Assembly: GCF_000974765.1 (NCBI RefSeq)
Contig: NZ_BBWU01000045.1
Coordinates: 16,001-80,000, forward strand
Length of the DNA stretch: 64,000 nt
Reading direction: 5' to 3'
From: Sphingomonas changbaiensis NBRC 104936
GTDB taxonomy: Bacteria; Pseudomonadota; Alphaproteobacteria; Sphingomonadales; Sphingomonadaceae
Positions 34,313-43,026 of the stretch are shown piece after piece. The notes beneath the pieces were generated by a model, which saw only the letters and a list, made by a program, of their open reading frames with translations, was not told the origin of the DNA and searched no databases. The position numbers and the translations under genes are program-made. Each line of letters begins with the position of its first letter. Within the stretch, counting starts at the first letter, position 1.

Positions 34313-35428
34313 ATGCGCCTTGCCGATCTGGAAACGCCCGCCCTGCTGCTCGATGCGCCCCGGATGCGCGCGAACATCGCGCGGATGGACGCGGCGATCG
34401 CGCGCCATGGCGTCACGCTGCGGCCGCATCTGAAGACGGCGAAGTCGGTCGAGGTCGCCCGCGCGATGACGAACGGCTGGGCGGGCGGCGTGACCGTCTC
34501 GACCCTGAAGGAAGCGGACCAGTTCTTCGCGGCCGGCTTTCGCGATCTTCTCTATGCGGTCGGGATCGCGCCCAACAAGCTGCCGCATGCTGCCGACCTG
34601 ATCCGCCGCGGCGCCGACCTGACGCTGATCCTCGACAGCGTCGCGGCGGCGGACGCGGTCTCGGCGTTCGGGCGAGCGGAAGGACTCACGCTGCCGGTGT
34701 TGATCGAGATCGACAGCGACGGCCACCGCGCGGGCGTCGCGCCGGACGACAGCGCAACACTCGCGGCGATCGCATCGAGCCTCGCGGAGGGAGCCGAACT
34801 GCGCGGCGTGATGACGCATGGCGGCGGCTCCTATGACGCGCGGGGCGCGGAACAGCTCGCCGCCCATGCGGAGCTGGAGCGGTCAGGCGCGGTCCGCGCG
34901 GCCGAGGCCTTGCGCGCCGCCGGGTTTCTCTGTCCCGTCGTCAGCGTCGGCTCGACGCCGACCGCGCTGTTCGCACGCGACCTGGGCGGCGTCACCGAAG
35001 TCCGCACCGGCGTCTATGCGTTCCAGGATCTGGTCATGGCGGGCCTCGGCGTCTGCGCGGTCGAGGATATTGCGATTTCGGTCGCGACGACAGTCATCGG
35101 GCATCAGGCGGAACGGGGCTGGCTGATCGTCGATGCCGGCTGGATGGCGCTGTCTCGCGATCGCGGCACACAGGCGCAGGACGTCGATCAGGGATACGGC
35201 CTTGTCGCCGGGCACGATGACCTGATCGTGATTTCCGCCAACCAGGAGCATGGCATCGTCGCCGATCGCCACGGCCGGCCGCTCGACCTTGCGCGCTTTC
35301 CGATCGGCACGCTGCTCCGCATCCTGCCGAACCATGCGTGCGCCACCGCCGCACAGCACGACCGCTATCATGTGATGGACGAAGCGGGGGAGGTCCTTCA
35401 CGTCTGGCCGCGGTTTGGAGGCTGGTGA
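34313..35428 (+). CDS. DSD1-family PLP enzyme (D-serine dehydratase / D-threonine aldolase type)
   Basis: 371 residues, alanine-racemase-like fold III. Lys41 in RPHLKTAKS binds PLP. GGGSYD at about 170-175 and GSTPTA at 213-218 hold the phosphate. The C-terminus has NHAC (His341, Cys343), the zinc pair of eukaryotic-type D-serine dehydratase. Substrates are beta-hydroxy D-amino acids. The RidA gene directly follows (stop TGA two bases before its TTG), which favours a dehydratase producing a reactive enamine over an aldolase; this is inference. Confidence 0.9.
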   Translation: MRLADLETPALLLDAPRMRANIARMDAAIARHGVTLRPHLKTAKSVEVARAMTNGWAGGVTVSTLKEADQFFAAGFRDLLYAVGIAPNKLPHAADLIRRGADLTLILDSVAAADAVSAFGRAEGLTLPVLIEIDSDGHRAGVAPDDSATLAAIASSLAEGAELRGVMTHGGGSYDARGAEQLAAHAELERSGAVRAAEALRAAGFLCPVVSVGSTPTALFARDLGGVTEVRTGVYAFQDLVMAGLGVCAVEDIAISVATTVIGHQAERGWLIVDAGWMALSRDRGTQAQDVDQGYGLVAGHDDLIVISANQEHGIVADRHGRPLDLARFPIGTLLRILPNHACATAAQHDRYHVMDEAGEVLHVWPRFGGW

Positions 35429-35429
35429 C

Positions 35430-35816
35430 TTGGACGATCGCATCGAACTGATCCAATCACCAGAGATGCCCCCCCCGGGCGGCCATTATTCGGCGGCAAC
35501 GGCGTTCGGCGATCTCGTCTTCGTCTCCGGCCAATTGCCGGTGCTGGCCGACGGCACGCATGATCCGACGGCTCCCTTCGACGACCAGGCGCGCCGCGCC
35601 GTCGGCAACTTGCTCGCGGTGCTGCGGGCGGCAGGGTCTTCGCCGGAGCGGGTGCTGAAAGTCACGGCCTATGTGGCGGGCATCGACCATTGGCCCGCCT
35701 TCAATCGCGTCTTCGCCGAGCTGTTCGGCGACGCCCGCCCCGCCAGGGCAATCGTGCCCGTCCCGCCGCTTCATCACGGCTATCTGGTCGAAGTGGAGGC
35801 GATCGCGACGCGATGA
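35430..35816 (+). CDS. RidA family enamine/imine deaminase
   Basis: 128 residues with [33 protein letters not shown] and the catalytic-Arg segment [24 protein letters not shown]. RidA hydrolyses 2-aminoacrylate-type intermediates released by PLP dehydratases. I start at TTG 35430, which has GGAG nine bases upstream; another TTG at 35415 would overlap the previous gene. The stop overlaps metX by four bases. Three genes (DSD1-like, ridA, metX) form a coupled run. Confidence 0.9.
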   Translation: MDDRIELIQSPEMPPPGGHYSAATAFGDLVFVSGQLPVLADGTHDPTAPFDDQARRAVGNLLAVLRAAGSSPERVLKVTAYVAGIDHWPAFNRVFAELFGDARPARAIVPVPPLHHGYLVEVEAIATR

Positions 35817-36925
35817 CGGACACGCGCTTCGGGCTCAACCGGCAGGCCCGCCTGACCGGCTCGCTGATGCTCGACGGCGGCGCTTCGCTGCCGGAGGTCG
35901 AGATCGCGTATGAAACCTATGGCGTGCTCGATGCCGATGCCTCGAACGCGATCCTGATCTGCCACGCGCTGACCGGCGACCAGCATGTCGCGTCGCCGCA
36001 CCCACGCACTGGCAAGCCCGGCTGGTGGCAGCGCGTTGTCGGACCGGGCAAGCCGATCGACACCGACACGCATCTGGTCATTTGCGCCAACGTGCTCGGC
36101 AGCTGCATGGGGTCGAGCGGACCGGCCAGCCTCGATCCGGCGACGGGGAGGCCGTTCGCCATGCGCTTTCCCGTCATCACGATCCGCGACATGGTGCGCG
36201 CGCAGGCGGCATTGCTCGATCATCTCGGCATCCAGCGGCTCAAGGCCGTGGTCGGCGGCTCGATGGGCGGCATGCAAGCGCTTCAGTGGGCGGCGACCTA
36301 TCCGGATCGGGTCGCGGCGGCGCTGGTGATCGCCTCGTCCGCCCGTCATTCCGCCCAGAACATCGCGTTCCATGAAGTCGGGCGGCAGGCGATCATGGCC
36401 GATCCGAACTGGCGCGGCGGCGAATATTACGACGCCGCACCGCCCGCCGCCGGGCTCGCGGTCGCGCGCATGGCCGCGCACATCACCTATCTGTCGGAAG
36501 CGGGGCTGACCGAGAAATTCGGCCGCCGGCTGCAAGCGCGCGACGCGAAGAGCTTCGGCTTCGACGCCGATTTCCAGGTCGAGAGCTACCTGCGCCACCA
36601 GGGGATCAGCTTCACCGACCGGTTCGACGCAAACTCTTACCTCTATATCACCCGCGCGATGGACTATCTCGACATCGCCGAGGAGCATGGTGGCAGCCTG
36701 GCGGCGGCATTCCGCGGCACGAGCACGCGGTTCTGCCTGATCAGCTTCGACAGCGACTGGCTGTACCCGACCGCCGAATCCCGCGCGATCGTCCACGCCC
36801 TGAACGCCGCCGGCGCACCGGTCAGCTTTGTCGAGCTGTCGAGCCCGTTCGGCCACGATGCGTTCCTGCTGGAACAGCCCGAGATGGACCGGGTGATCGC
36901 GGGGTTTTTGGGGGTGGGAGCGTGA
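35813..36925 (+). CDS. metX: Homoserine O-acetyltransferase (MetX)
   Basis: 370 residues, alpha/beta-hydrolase fold. Nucleophile Ser150 in GGSMGG, Asp315 in DSDWLYP and His348 in FGHDAF form the triad; [10 protein letters not shown] at 49-58 and [11 protein letters not shown] are MetX signatures. It acylates homoserine (acetyl- or possibly succinyl-CoA) at the start of methionine synthesis. ATG overlaps the ridA stop (ATGA). metW follows after a repeat-rich 136-base gap. Confidence 0.95.
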   Translation: MTDTRFGLNRQARLTGSLMLDGGASLPEVEIAYETYGVLDADASNAILICHALTGDQHVASPHPRTGKPGWWQRVVGPGKPIDTDTHLVICANVLGSCMGSSGPASLDPATGRPFAMRFPVITIRDMVRAQAALLDHLGIQRLKAVVGGSMGGMQALQWAATYPDRVAAALVIASSARHSAQNIAFHEVGRQAIMADPNWRGGEYYDAAPPAAGLAVARMAAHITYLSEAGLTEKFGRRLQARDAKSFGFDADFQVESYLRHQGISFTDRFDANSYLYITRAMDYLDIAEEHGGSLAAAFRGTSTRFCLISFDSDWLYPTAESRAIVHALNAAGAPVSFVELSSPFGHDAFLLEQPEMDRVIAGFLGVGA

Positions 36926-36940
36926 AGCGATCCATCTCAG

Positions 36941-37059
36941 CCCTCTCCCCACCGGGGAGAGGGAAGGTCGCGAAGGGACCAGGGAGAGGGGCAGAGTCCC
37001 GCACAGCCACTCTCCCGGCCTCGCTTCGCTCAGCCACCCTCTCCCCATTGGGGAGAGGG
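36941..37059. repeat. Pair of GC-rich palindromic repeats between metX and metW
   Basis: Two copies of a 10-bp-arm palindrome CCCTCTCCCC-N3-GGGGAGAGGG at 36941-36963 and 37037-37059, with a further partial copy between them. The same arms recur at 50904-50927, near 56064-56087 and elsewhere in this window. The second copy ends three bases before the metW ATG, so its right arm is the metW ribosome-binding site. Confidence 0.85.
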
Positions 37060-37061
37060 TT

Positions 37062-37649
37062 ATGAATCTAAGACCCGACCTCGCGATCATCGCTGCCAAC
37101 GTCGCGCCGGGCGCTCGGGTCCTGGACGTGGGCTGCGGCGACGGCGCGCTGATGGCGGCGCTCCGGGCCGAGCGTCAGGTCGATGCGCGCGGGCTGGAAA
37201 TCGATCCTGCCAATGTGGCCGCGGCTGTCGCGCGCGGATTGTCGGTGATCCAGGGCGATGCCGATACCGACCTTGCCGACTATCCGGCGGACGCGTTTGA
37301 CTATGCAATCCTCAGCCAGACGCTGCAGACCACGCGCCGGCCCGACCAGGTGCTCGATCAGTTGCTCCGGATCGGGCGCAAGGCGTTCGTGTCCTTCCCG
37401 AACTTCGCACATTGGCGGGTGCGGCTGTCGCTTTTATGGGGCGGGCGGATGCCGGTCACGCGCCTGCTGCCGCTCAAATGGTACGAGACGCCCAACATCC
37501 ACCATACGACCATCGACGACTTCCGCGCGTACGTCCGTGAGCGGGGGCTGACGGTCGACGGCGCCTGGTTCCTGTCGGGCGACAAATTGACCAGCGCGGC
37601 CGCAGCCAATTTCCGCGCCGAACACGCCGTCTTCCTACTTCGGCGCTAA
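37062..37649 (+). CDS. metW: MetW methyltransferase-like protein
   Basis: 195 residues with a SAM-binding core VLDVGCGDGALMAAL at 20-34 and the MetW features LSQTLQTTRRPDQVLDQLLRIG, SFPNFAHWRVR and PLKWYETPNIHHTTIDDF. MetW works with MetX in homoserine acylation and methionine synthesis. The start codon sits right after the GGGGAGAGGG arm of a palindromic repeat. The 3' end overlaps the convergent tetR gene by 15 bases. Confidence 0.94.
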   Translation: MNLRPDLAIIAANVAPGARVLDVGCGDGALMAALRAERQVDARGLEIDPANVAAAVARGLSVIQGDADTDLADYPADAFDYAILSQTLQTTRRPDQVLDQLLRIGRKAFVSFPNFAHWRVRLSLLWGGRMPVTRLLPLKWYETPNIHHTTIDDFRAYVRERGLTVDGAWFLSGDKLTSAAAANFRAEHAVFLLRR

Positions 37650-38261
37650 GCCTTTCGCGAGGAAATCGTTGGCGATCCTCGCGACTTCCGACAAATCGCC
37701 GTCGTCGCTCCACACGCCGTAGCGCAAGCCCAGGAACACGTTCATCCCGCCGATCGCCCAGGCGTGAATCTCGCCGACATCGGCGCGCACCTCGCCACGC
37801 TCGGCCGCGGCCTCCAGCCGCTTGCGGATGCGCGCGACCGTGGTTTCATAGTGGAAGCGGAAACTGTCTTGGTCGACGAATTCGGCCTGGTCGATGATCC
37901 GGTAGATTTCCCTGTGCTCGCGGGCGAAGTGCAGGAACCAGTCGAGCCCGCGCCGTTCCGCATCGATCTGATCCGTCGCGTCGGCGATGGCGCGGCCGGC
38001 GCCCTCGCGCACCTTGTCCGAAAAGTCGCGGACCAGCGCCTGGAACACGTCCTCCTTGGAATCGAAATAGGTGTAGAAGGTGCCGAGCGCGACGCCGGCG
38101 CGCTGGGTGATCTGGATGATCCCGGTCTCATGGAATCCGCGATCGCCGAACTCGGCGGCCGCGGCGTCGAGGATCGCGCGCAGCGTCCGCCGGCCGCGCT
38201 CGGTGCGAGGCACCTTGCTCCCGGGTGTTGCAGCGTCGCTACGCTCGCTCGTCTTTTTCAC
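37635..38261 (-). CDS. TetR/AcrR family transcriptional regulator
   Basis: 208 residues from a GTG start. The helix-turn-helix is at about 24-72: RRTLRAILDAAAAEFGDRGFHET, then ITQRAGVALGTFYTYFDSKEDVF. The rest is the helical ligand domain with many aromatic residues (LDWFLHFAREHREIYRIID). Divergent from the TonB receptor, with a 21-bp inverted repeat in between; it probably represses the receptor and itself. The ligand cannot be read from sequence. Confidence 0.9.
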   Translation of the reverse strand: MKKTSERSDAATPGSKVPRTERGRRTLRAILDAAAAEFGDRGFHETGIIQITQRAGVALGTFYTYFDSKEDVFQALVRDFSDKVREGAGRAIADATDQIDAERRGLDWFLHFAREHREIYRIIDQAEFVDQDSFRFHYETTVARIRKRLEAAAERGEVRADVGEIHAWAIGGMNVFLGLRYGVWSDDGDLSEVARIANDFLAKGLAPK

Positions 38262-38279
38262 CTTGCCCCGCCGAGAAGT

Positions 38280-38300
38280 TGAAACCCGGTTCAGGTTTCA
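38280..38300. promoter_or_regulatory. Candidate TetR operator between tetR and the TonB receptor
   Basis: Perfect inverted repeat TGAAACC-N7-GGTTTCA, 19 bases upstream of the tetR start and 62 bases before the receptor start. Size and symmetry fit a TetR-dimer site. Confidence 0.6.
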
Positions 38301-38361
38301 GTATAGCCGCCGCGACGACGGGCACAAGCCGCAGGGAGGCGGCCCGCTGGGAGGGGATAGC

Positions 38362-40731
38362 ATGATGAAGATTTCGACGCGTGCGCTGTTCAATCTGGGC
38401 GTCGCAGCCGCCGCGCTGACCGCGACGCCGGCCTTCGCGCAGCAGTCGACCGCCGACACCGCGCCGCAGGTCGCAGACAGCGCCGGGAACGATCTGAGCG
38501 GCGAAATCGTCGTCACCGCTCGGCGGCGCGAGGAAAGCCTGCTCGAAGTGCCGATCGCGATCACCGCCTTTTCGGGCGCGACGCTGGAAAAGCAGGGCGC
38601 GCTGGATATTACCGATGTGGGCAACACCACGCCGAACGTGACACTTGAAGTGTCGCGCGGCAGCAACTCGACCCTGTCCGCCTTCATCCGCGGCGTCGGC
38701 CAGCAGGACCCGGTCGCCGGCTTCGAGCAGGGCGTCGGCATCTATCTCGACGACGTCTATCTGAACCGTCCGCAGGCCGCCGTTCTCGACATCTACGACG
38801 TCGAGCGGATCGAGGTGCTGCGCGGTCCGCAGGGCACGCTTTACGGCCGCAACACGATCGGCGGCGCGGTGAAATATGTGACGCGGCGCCTGAGCGCCGA
38901 CCCGACCGTCTCGCTGCGCGCCAATCTCGGCACCTATCAGCAGGCCGATGTGATCGCCAGCGCCAGCACCGGCGTCGGATCGGGCCTGCTGCGGTTCGGC
39001 GGCTCGGTCGCGCGGCTGAGCCGCGGCGGCTTCGGCAAGAATCTGACGACGGGCCTTGAGAACTATAACAAGGACATCTGGGCCGGCCGCTTGAGCGCCG
39101 AGATCAACAACGAGAGCACGATCTTCGTGCGCCTGTCCGCCGACTATACCGACGATCAGAGCGCGCCGCGCGGCGGCCATCGGCTGATTCCGAGCTTCGT
39201 CAGCAATACGCCGGTGCTCAGCAACGTGTTCGATTCGCAAGGCGGGCTGCTCGTGCCCGACCAGTCGGTGCGGGCCGGCGGCATTTCGCTCTATGCCGAG
39301 GTCAAGCCCCAGGACTGGCTGACGCTGCGCAGCATCAGCGCCTATCGCAAGGACAAGACCCGCACGCCGATCGACTTCGACGCCCTGCCCGCGGCGGATC
39401 TCGACGTGCCCGGCATCTACAACAACCGCCAATTCAGCCAGGAATTGCAGGCGTTGGTCGATACCGGCAGCTTCCACGGGCTGGTCGGCGGCTACTTCCT
39501 CGATGCCGATGCCGTGACCGCGTTCGACGTGCGGCTGTTCACGACGGTGCCGGGGCTCGCCGCCTTCACCGATGCGAAGGTCCACACCGAGACCTACGCC
39601 ATATTCGGCGACTTCACCTATGATTTCACCGACCAGTTCAGCCTGTCGGCCGGCGGGCGCTACACGCGCGACCGGCGCCAGGCGTCGATCCTGCGGCAGA
39701 ATTATCTGGGCGGCGGCGCGGCGATCTTCGGCGGAGCAGCGATTCCGTTCGGCGCGCCCAGCACGAATTTCACCGGGGCGCGCGTGTTCAACAAGTTCAC
39801 GCCGCGCGCGTCGCTGAGCTTCAGGCCGACGCCTGACCACAATCTGTACGTCAGCTATTCGAAGGGCTTCAAGGGCGGCGGCTTCGATCCGCGCGGCGTC
39901 GGCGCCAACGCGCCCGACACCAACGGCAACGGCATCCGCGATCAGCAGGAAGTCGCGACGTTCCTGAGCTTCCTGCCCGAAACGGTCGACAGCTATGAAG
40001 CAGGCTACAAGGGCTCGCTGCTCGACCACCGGCTGAACGTCGCGCTGGCGGTGTTCCGCGCCGACTATAAGAACGAGCAGATTCCGGGCTCGGCCGGGTG
40101 CGTCGTCAACGGCATCCAGACCTTCTGCGGCGTCACGACCAACGCCGGCAAGGTGCGATTCCAGGGCGTCGAGTTCGAAGGCAGCGCGAAGCTGGCCAAC
40201 GACTTCGCGGTCGGCGGCGACGCGCTGACGTTGTCCGGCTCGCTTGGCTATATCGATCCGAAGTTCAAGCAGTACGACACGTTCGTGGCCGGCCGCGGCA
40301 CCGTCGACGTGACCGCCTTCCGGCATGTGCAGAACACGCCGAAATGGACCGCGAGCGGCACGCTCGACTATACCGCGCCCGTCTGGACCGGCACGATCGA
40401 CTTGAACACCACGGTTTCGTACCGCAGCAAGACCTATCAGTTCGAAATCGCCAATCCGTTCATCGACCAGCCCGGCTTCGCGCTCTGGGACGCGAACCTG
40501 GTTTATCGGGCCGAAGGCGATCGCTGGTCGATCGGCGTGCATGCCAAGAACCTGACGAACAAGAAGTACAAGACGTCGGGCTATACGTTCCTGGCCGCCG
40601 ATCCGGTGACCGGCGCGTTGCTGACCGATAAGAACGGCAAGTTCATTTCCGCGCTCGGCAAGGAAGGCACGCTGACCGCCTTTTACGGCAATCCGCGGCA
40701 GGTGTTCGTCACCCTTGGCGTGAAGTTCTGA
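38362..40731 (+). CDS. TonB-dependent outer-membrane receptor
   Basis: 789 residues. Signal peptide about 1-26 ending FAQ. The TonB box region GEIVVTARRREESL is at about 47-60, then a plug (IRGVGQQDPVAGFEQGVGIYLDDVYL, VERIEVLRGPQGTLYGRNTIGGAVKY at about 150-175) and a beta barrel ending in Phe (VTLGVKF). No STN domain. Such IroN/CirA-like receptors in sphingomonads often import plant or aromatic compounds or siderophores; with a TetR neighbour and no iron genes, an organic ligand is more likely. A GGGAGGGG ribosome-binding site precedes the ATG. Confidence 0.94.
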   Translation: MMKISTRALFNLGVAAAALTATPAFAQQSTADTAPQVADSAGNDLSGEIVVTARRREESLLEVPIAITAFSGATLEKQGALDITDVGNTTPNVTLEVSRGSNSTLSAFIRGVGQQDPVAGFEQGVGIYLDDVYLNRPQAAVLDIYDVERIEVLRGPQGTLYGRNTIGGAVKYVTRRLSADPTVSLRANLGTYQQADVIASASTGVGSGLLRFGGSVARLSRGGFGKNLTTGLENYNKDIWAGRLSAEINNESTIFVRLSADYTDDQSAPRGGHRLIPSFVSNTPVLSNVFDSQGGLLVPDQSVRAGGISLYAEVKPQDWLTLRSISAYRKDKTRTPIDFDALPAADLDVPGIYNNRQFSQELQALVDTGSFHGLVGGYFLDADAVTAFDVRLFTTVPGLAAFTDAKVHTETYAIFGDFTYDFTDQFSLSAGGRYTRDRRQASILRQNYLGGGAAIFGGAAIPFGAPSTNFTGARVFNKFTPRASLSFRPTPDHNLYVSYSKGFKGGGFDPRGVGANAPDTNGNGIRDQQEVATFLSFLPETVDSYEAGYKGSLLDHRLNVALAVFRADYKNEQIPGSAGCVVNGIQTFCGVTTNAGKVRFQGVEFEGSAKLANDFAVGGDALTLSGSLGYIDPKFKQYDTFVAGRGTVDVTAFRHVQNTPKWTASGTLDYTAPVWTGTIDLNTTVSYRSKTYQFEIANPFIDQPGFALWDANLVYRAEGDRWSIGVHAKNLTNKKYKTSGYTFLAADPVTGALLTDKNGKFISALGKEGTLTAFYGNPRQVFVTLGVKF

Positions 40732-40740
40732 TCCCTTTCC

Positions 40741-40814
40741 CCTCCCGCCCCTTCCGCGGGAGGGGCGGGTGGGCCCTTTCTCGATACTCCCCCTTCTGAC
40801 GGAGGGGCCCACCC
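40741..40814. repeat. GC-rich inverted repeats between convergent genes
   Basis: GGGTGGGCCC (40767-40776) pairs with GGGCCCACCC (40805-40814); a smaller CCTCCCGC/GCGGGAGG hairpin sits at 40741-40764. Located between the receptor and the converging DUF1622 gene, where it may act as a terminator without T-runs. Confidence 0.6.
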
Positions 40815-40816
40815 AT

Positions 40817-41197
40817 CTACCGGCTCTTGTCGGTCTCGCCCTGCGCTCTCATCGCGGCGCGCTGCCAGGGCCAGCAGCCTTCGATCTCCGTCTCCAGCGA
40901 GAAGCTGAGGAAGGTCCGGATCATCACGATGATCGCCAGCAGGCCGACGCTTTCAAAGCTCAGCGGCGCGGTGATCGTGCCGATAATGTCGGCACCCACC
41001 AGCAACTCCAGCCCCAGCAGGATTCCGCGGCCCAGATTGGCGCGATACTGTTCGTAGCTGTGACGCCAATCGCGCGTGCCGGCGCCGGCGCGAAAGAACA
41101 GGATCGTCGCGACCAGCACGCCGATCAGGATGATCGCGACGCCGGCCATTTCCAGCAGCTTGGCGAGGAGTTCGATATAGGCGTGCGCTTGTTCCAC
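40817..41197 (-). CDS. DUF1622 membrane protein
   Basis: 126 residues from a GTG start, with two to three helices (about 14-36, 58-75, 80-100) and the DUF1622 core ANLGRGILLGLELLVGADIIGTI. Function unknown; members are common small membrane proteins. The promoter is shared with mscS, where a palindrome GGGTTCCGGAACCC carries stress-promoter-like motifs both ways. The start is very close to that motif, so the transcript may be nearly leaderless. Confidence 0.9.
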   Translation of the reverse strand: MEQAHAYIELLAKLLEMAGVAIILIGVLVATILFFRAGAGTRDWRHSYEQYRANLGRGILLGLELLVGADIIGTITAPLSFESVGLLAIIVMIRTFLSFSLETEIEGCWPWQRAAMRAQGETDKSR

Positions 41198-41205
41198 GGC
41201 CGATG

Positions 41206-41256
41206 AACCGCGTTTCGCCGGCAGGGTTCCGGAACCCGATTCCTATCCGGCCTGTT
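41206..41256. promoter_or_regulatory. Palindrome-centred divergent EcfG-like motifs
   Basis: GGTTCCGGAACC centres on 41230/41231. Minus: GGAAC (41230-41226), N16, GGTT (41209-41206). Plus: GGAAC (41231-41235), N17, TGTT (41253-41256). Each has one mismatch to GGAAC-N16/17-CGTT. Distance to both start codons is short, which lowers confidence. Confidence 0.35.
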
Positions 41257-41264
41257 TGCGCGGC

Positions 41265-42218
41265 ATGAACCTGTTCGGCGTTCATTTGATCGGGGCCGAT
41301 GCGGCAACCGGCCACAAGCTGCTGCTGACGCTCATCTTCGTGCTCGGCATTTGGGCGATTGGGGCATTCTTGCGCGCGCTGCTCGGCTGGATCGGCCGCT
41401 CGGTCGATAGCCCGCGCTTCCGATTCTGGAGCCGGCAGGGCGTGGCCCTGCTGCTCACCGTGGCGCTGCTGCTCGGCCTCATGTCGATCTGGTTCGACAA
41501 TCCCGCGCACCTGAGCACCGTGTTCGGACTTGTGACCGCAGGTGTCGCCTTCGCGCTGCAGCGCGTGATCACCGCGGTGGCCGGCTATTTCGTGATCCTG
41601 CGCGGCAAGACCTTTAACGTCGGCGACCGGATCGTGATGGGCGGCGTGCGCGGCGACGTGATCGCCTTGAGCTTCATGCAAACGAAGATCATGGAAATGG
41701 GCGAGCCGCCGCCGGTGCAGAGCGCGGCGCCGGCCGTCTGGGTGCACAGCCGCCAGTTCACCGGCCGCATTGTCACCGTCACCAACGACAAGATCTTCGA
41801 CGAGCCGGTCTATAACTACACGCACCATTTCCCCTACATCTGGGACGAAATCCGGCTGCCGGTGCGTTATCCCGACGACCGCGCAAAGGCGGAGGATATC
41901 CTGCTCACCGCGGCCAAGGCCCATGCTCTCGTGCCCGAACGTTTGGGGCAGCAGCAGCTCGAGGAGCTGGAACAACGCTACAGTCTGAAGGGCGTGGACG
42001 TGACGCCGCGGGTCTATTGGCGGCTCACCGACAATTGGCTGGAAATGACGGTGCGCTTCCTGGCACCCGACCATGGGGTCCGCGGGATCAAGGACGCGAT
42101 GAGCCGCGACATTCTCGCTGCGCTTGATGCCGCCGGCATCGGTATTGCGTCCGCGACCTATGAGATCACCGCAGCCCCGCCGCTCAAGCTCGAGCCGGCG
42201 AGTCCGGCCCATGGCTGA
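41265..42218 (+). CDS. MscS-family mechanosensitive channel
   Basis: 317 residues. Three predicted helices (about 18-38, 53-75, 82-105) and then the MscS beta domain: FALQRVITAVAGYFVILRGKTFNVGDRIVMGGVRGDVIALSFMQTKI, followed by TVTNDKIFDEPVYNYTHHFPYIW and an alpha/beta vestibule domain. The channel opens under membrane tension to release solutes on osmotic downshock. An in-frame TTG at 41256 is less likely than ATG 41265. The stop lies inside the FNT gene (8-base overlap). Confidence 0.92.
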   Translation: MNLFGVHLIGADAATGHKLLLTLIFVLGIWAIGAFLRALLGWIGRSVDSPRFRFWSRQGVALLLTVALLLGLMSIWFDNPAHLSTVFGLVTAGVAFALQRVITAVAGYFVILRGKTFNVGDRIVMGGVRGDVIALSFMQTKIMEMGEPPPVQSAAPAVWVHSRQFTGRIVTVTNDKIFDEPVYNYTHHFPYIWDEIRLPVRYPDDRAKAEDILLTAAKAHALVPERLGQQQLEELEQRYSLKGVDVTPRVYWRLTDNWLEMTVRFLAPDHGVRGIKDAMSRDILAALDAAGIGIASATYEITAAPPLKLEPASPAHG

Positions 42219-43026
42219 CCCCGCCCAGAATCTGTCGCCCAAGGAACGCGAGCAGGTCGAGGAAAACAGCCCGGCTCCCGCCAAGGTCGTCCACGCCTCG
42301 ATCTCAAAGCAGGGCGAGGAAGAGCTGGAGCGGCCGACATCGTCGCTGTTCTGGTCGGCGGTGGCGGCCGGCATCGCGATCATGGCGTCGGTGTCGGTTA
42401 GCGGCGCCTTGCATCGCTACCTGCCCGATGCGCCCTGGCGCGAGGCGGTGGTCGCATTCGGCTATCCCGTCGGCTTCCTGATCGTCGTGCTGGGCCGAAT
42501 GCAATTGTTCACCGAACAGACGGTGGTCGCGATCCTGCCGTTCGCGCGGGAAACGACGTGGCATAATGCAGGCCGCGTCGCGCGGCTCTGGGGCATCGTG
42601 TTCGCCGGCAATCTGGTCGGAACGGCCGCCGTAACGGCGTTAGCGGCACAGGGACATGTCCAATCGCCCGCGATGCTGGACGGGATGGTCGCGGTCGCCT
42701 CCAGGCTGCAGGAGCGCGACGCGTTCGATACGATGATGCAGGCGATCCCCGCCGGCTTCATCATGGCGTCGGTGGCGTGGATCCGCTCTGCGAATAATGA
42801 GACCGGCTTTTCGGTGGTGCTGGTTCTGACGCTCGCGATCAGCCTGTGCGGCTTTGCCCATGTGATAGCCGGTGCGGCCGAGGCCTTCCTGCTGATGTGG
42901 GCCGGCCGCGCGGACCTGGGCTGGGTGTTCGGCAGCTTCCTGCTGCCGGCGCTGGCGGGCAACATCATCGGCGGCACCGGCCTGTTCGCCGTGCTCGCCC
43001 ACGCCCAGGTCAGTCAGGAAATCTGA
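42211..43026 (+). CDS. Formate/nitrite transporter family protein (YfdC-like)
   Basis: 271 residues. A hydrophilic N-terminal 45 residues rich in Glu and Lys precede about six helices with the FNT layout (SSLFWSAVAAGIAIMASVSVSGALH, then GFLIVVLGRMQLFTEQTVVAILPF, GIVFAGNLVGTAAVT, IPAGFIMASVAWIRSA, and AGNIIGGTGLFAVLAHAQV). YfdC-type FNT proteins lack a proven substrate. Translation is coupled to mscS by overlap. The 3' end overlaps the convergent glycosyltransferase by 13 bases. Confidence 0.9.
   Translation: MADPAQNLSPKEREQVEENSPAPAKVVHASISKQGEEELERPTSSLFWSAVAAGIAIMASVSVSGALHRYLPDAPWREAVVAFGYPVGFLIVVLGRMQLFTEQTVVAILPFARETTWHNAGRVARLWGIVFAGNLVGTAAVTALAAQGHVQSPAMLDGMVAVASRLQERDAFDTMMQAIPAGFIMASVAWIRSANNETGFSVVLVLTLAISLCGFAHVIAGAAEAFLLMWAGRADLGWVFGSFLLPALAGNIIGGTGLFAVLAHAQVSQEI

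Noticed and set aside
35430..36925. SAM riboswitch in front of metX
   Set aside because: metX is translationally coupled to ridA with a four-base overlap, leaving no leader for a riboswitch.
38239..40812. 857-codon open frame antisense to the TonB receptor
   Set aside because: High-GC genes leave long open frames on the opposite strand; this one is antisense along its whole length to a receptor with clear signal peptide, plug and barrel motifs.
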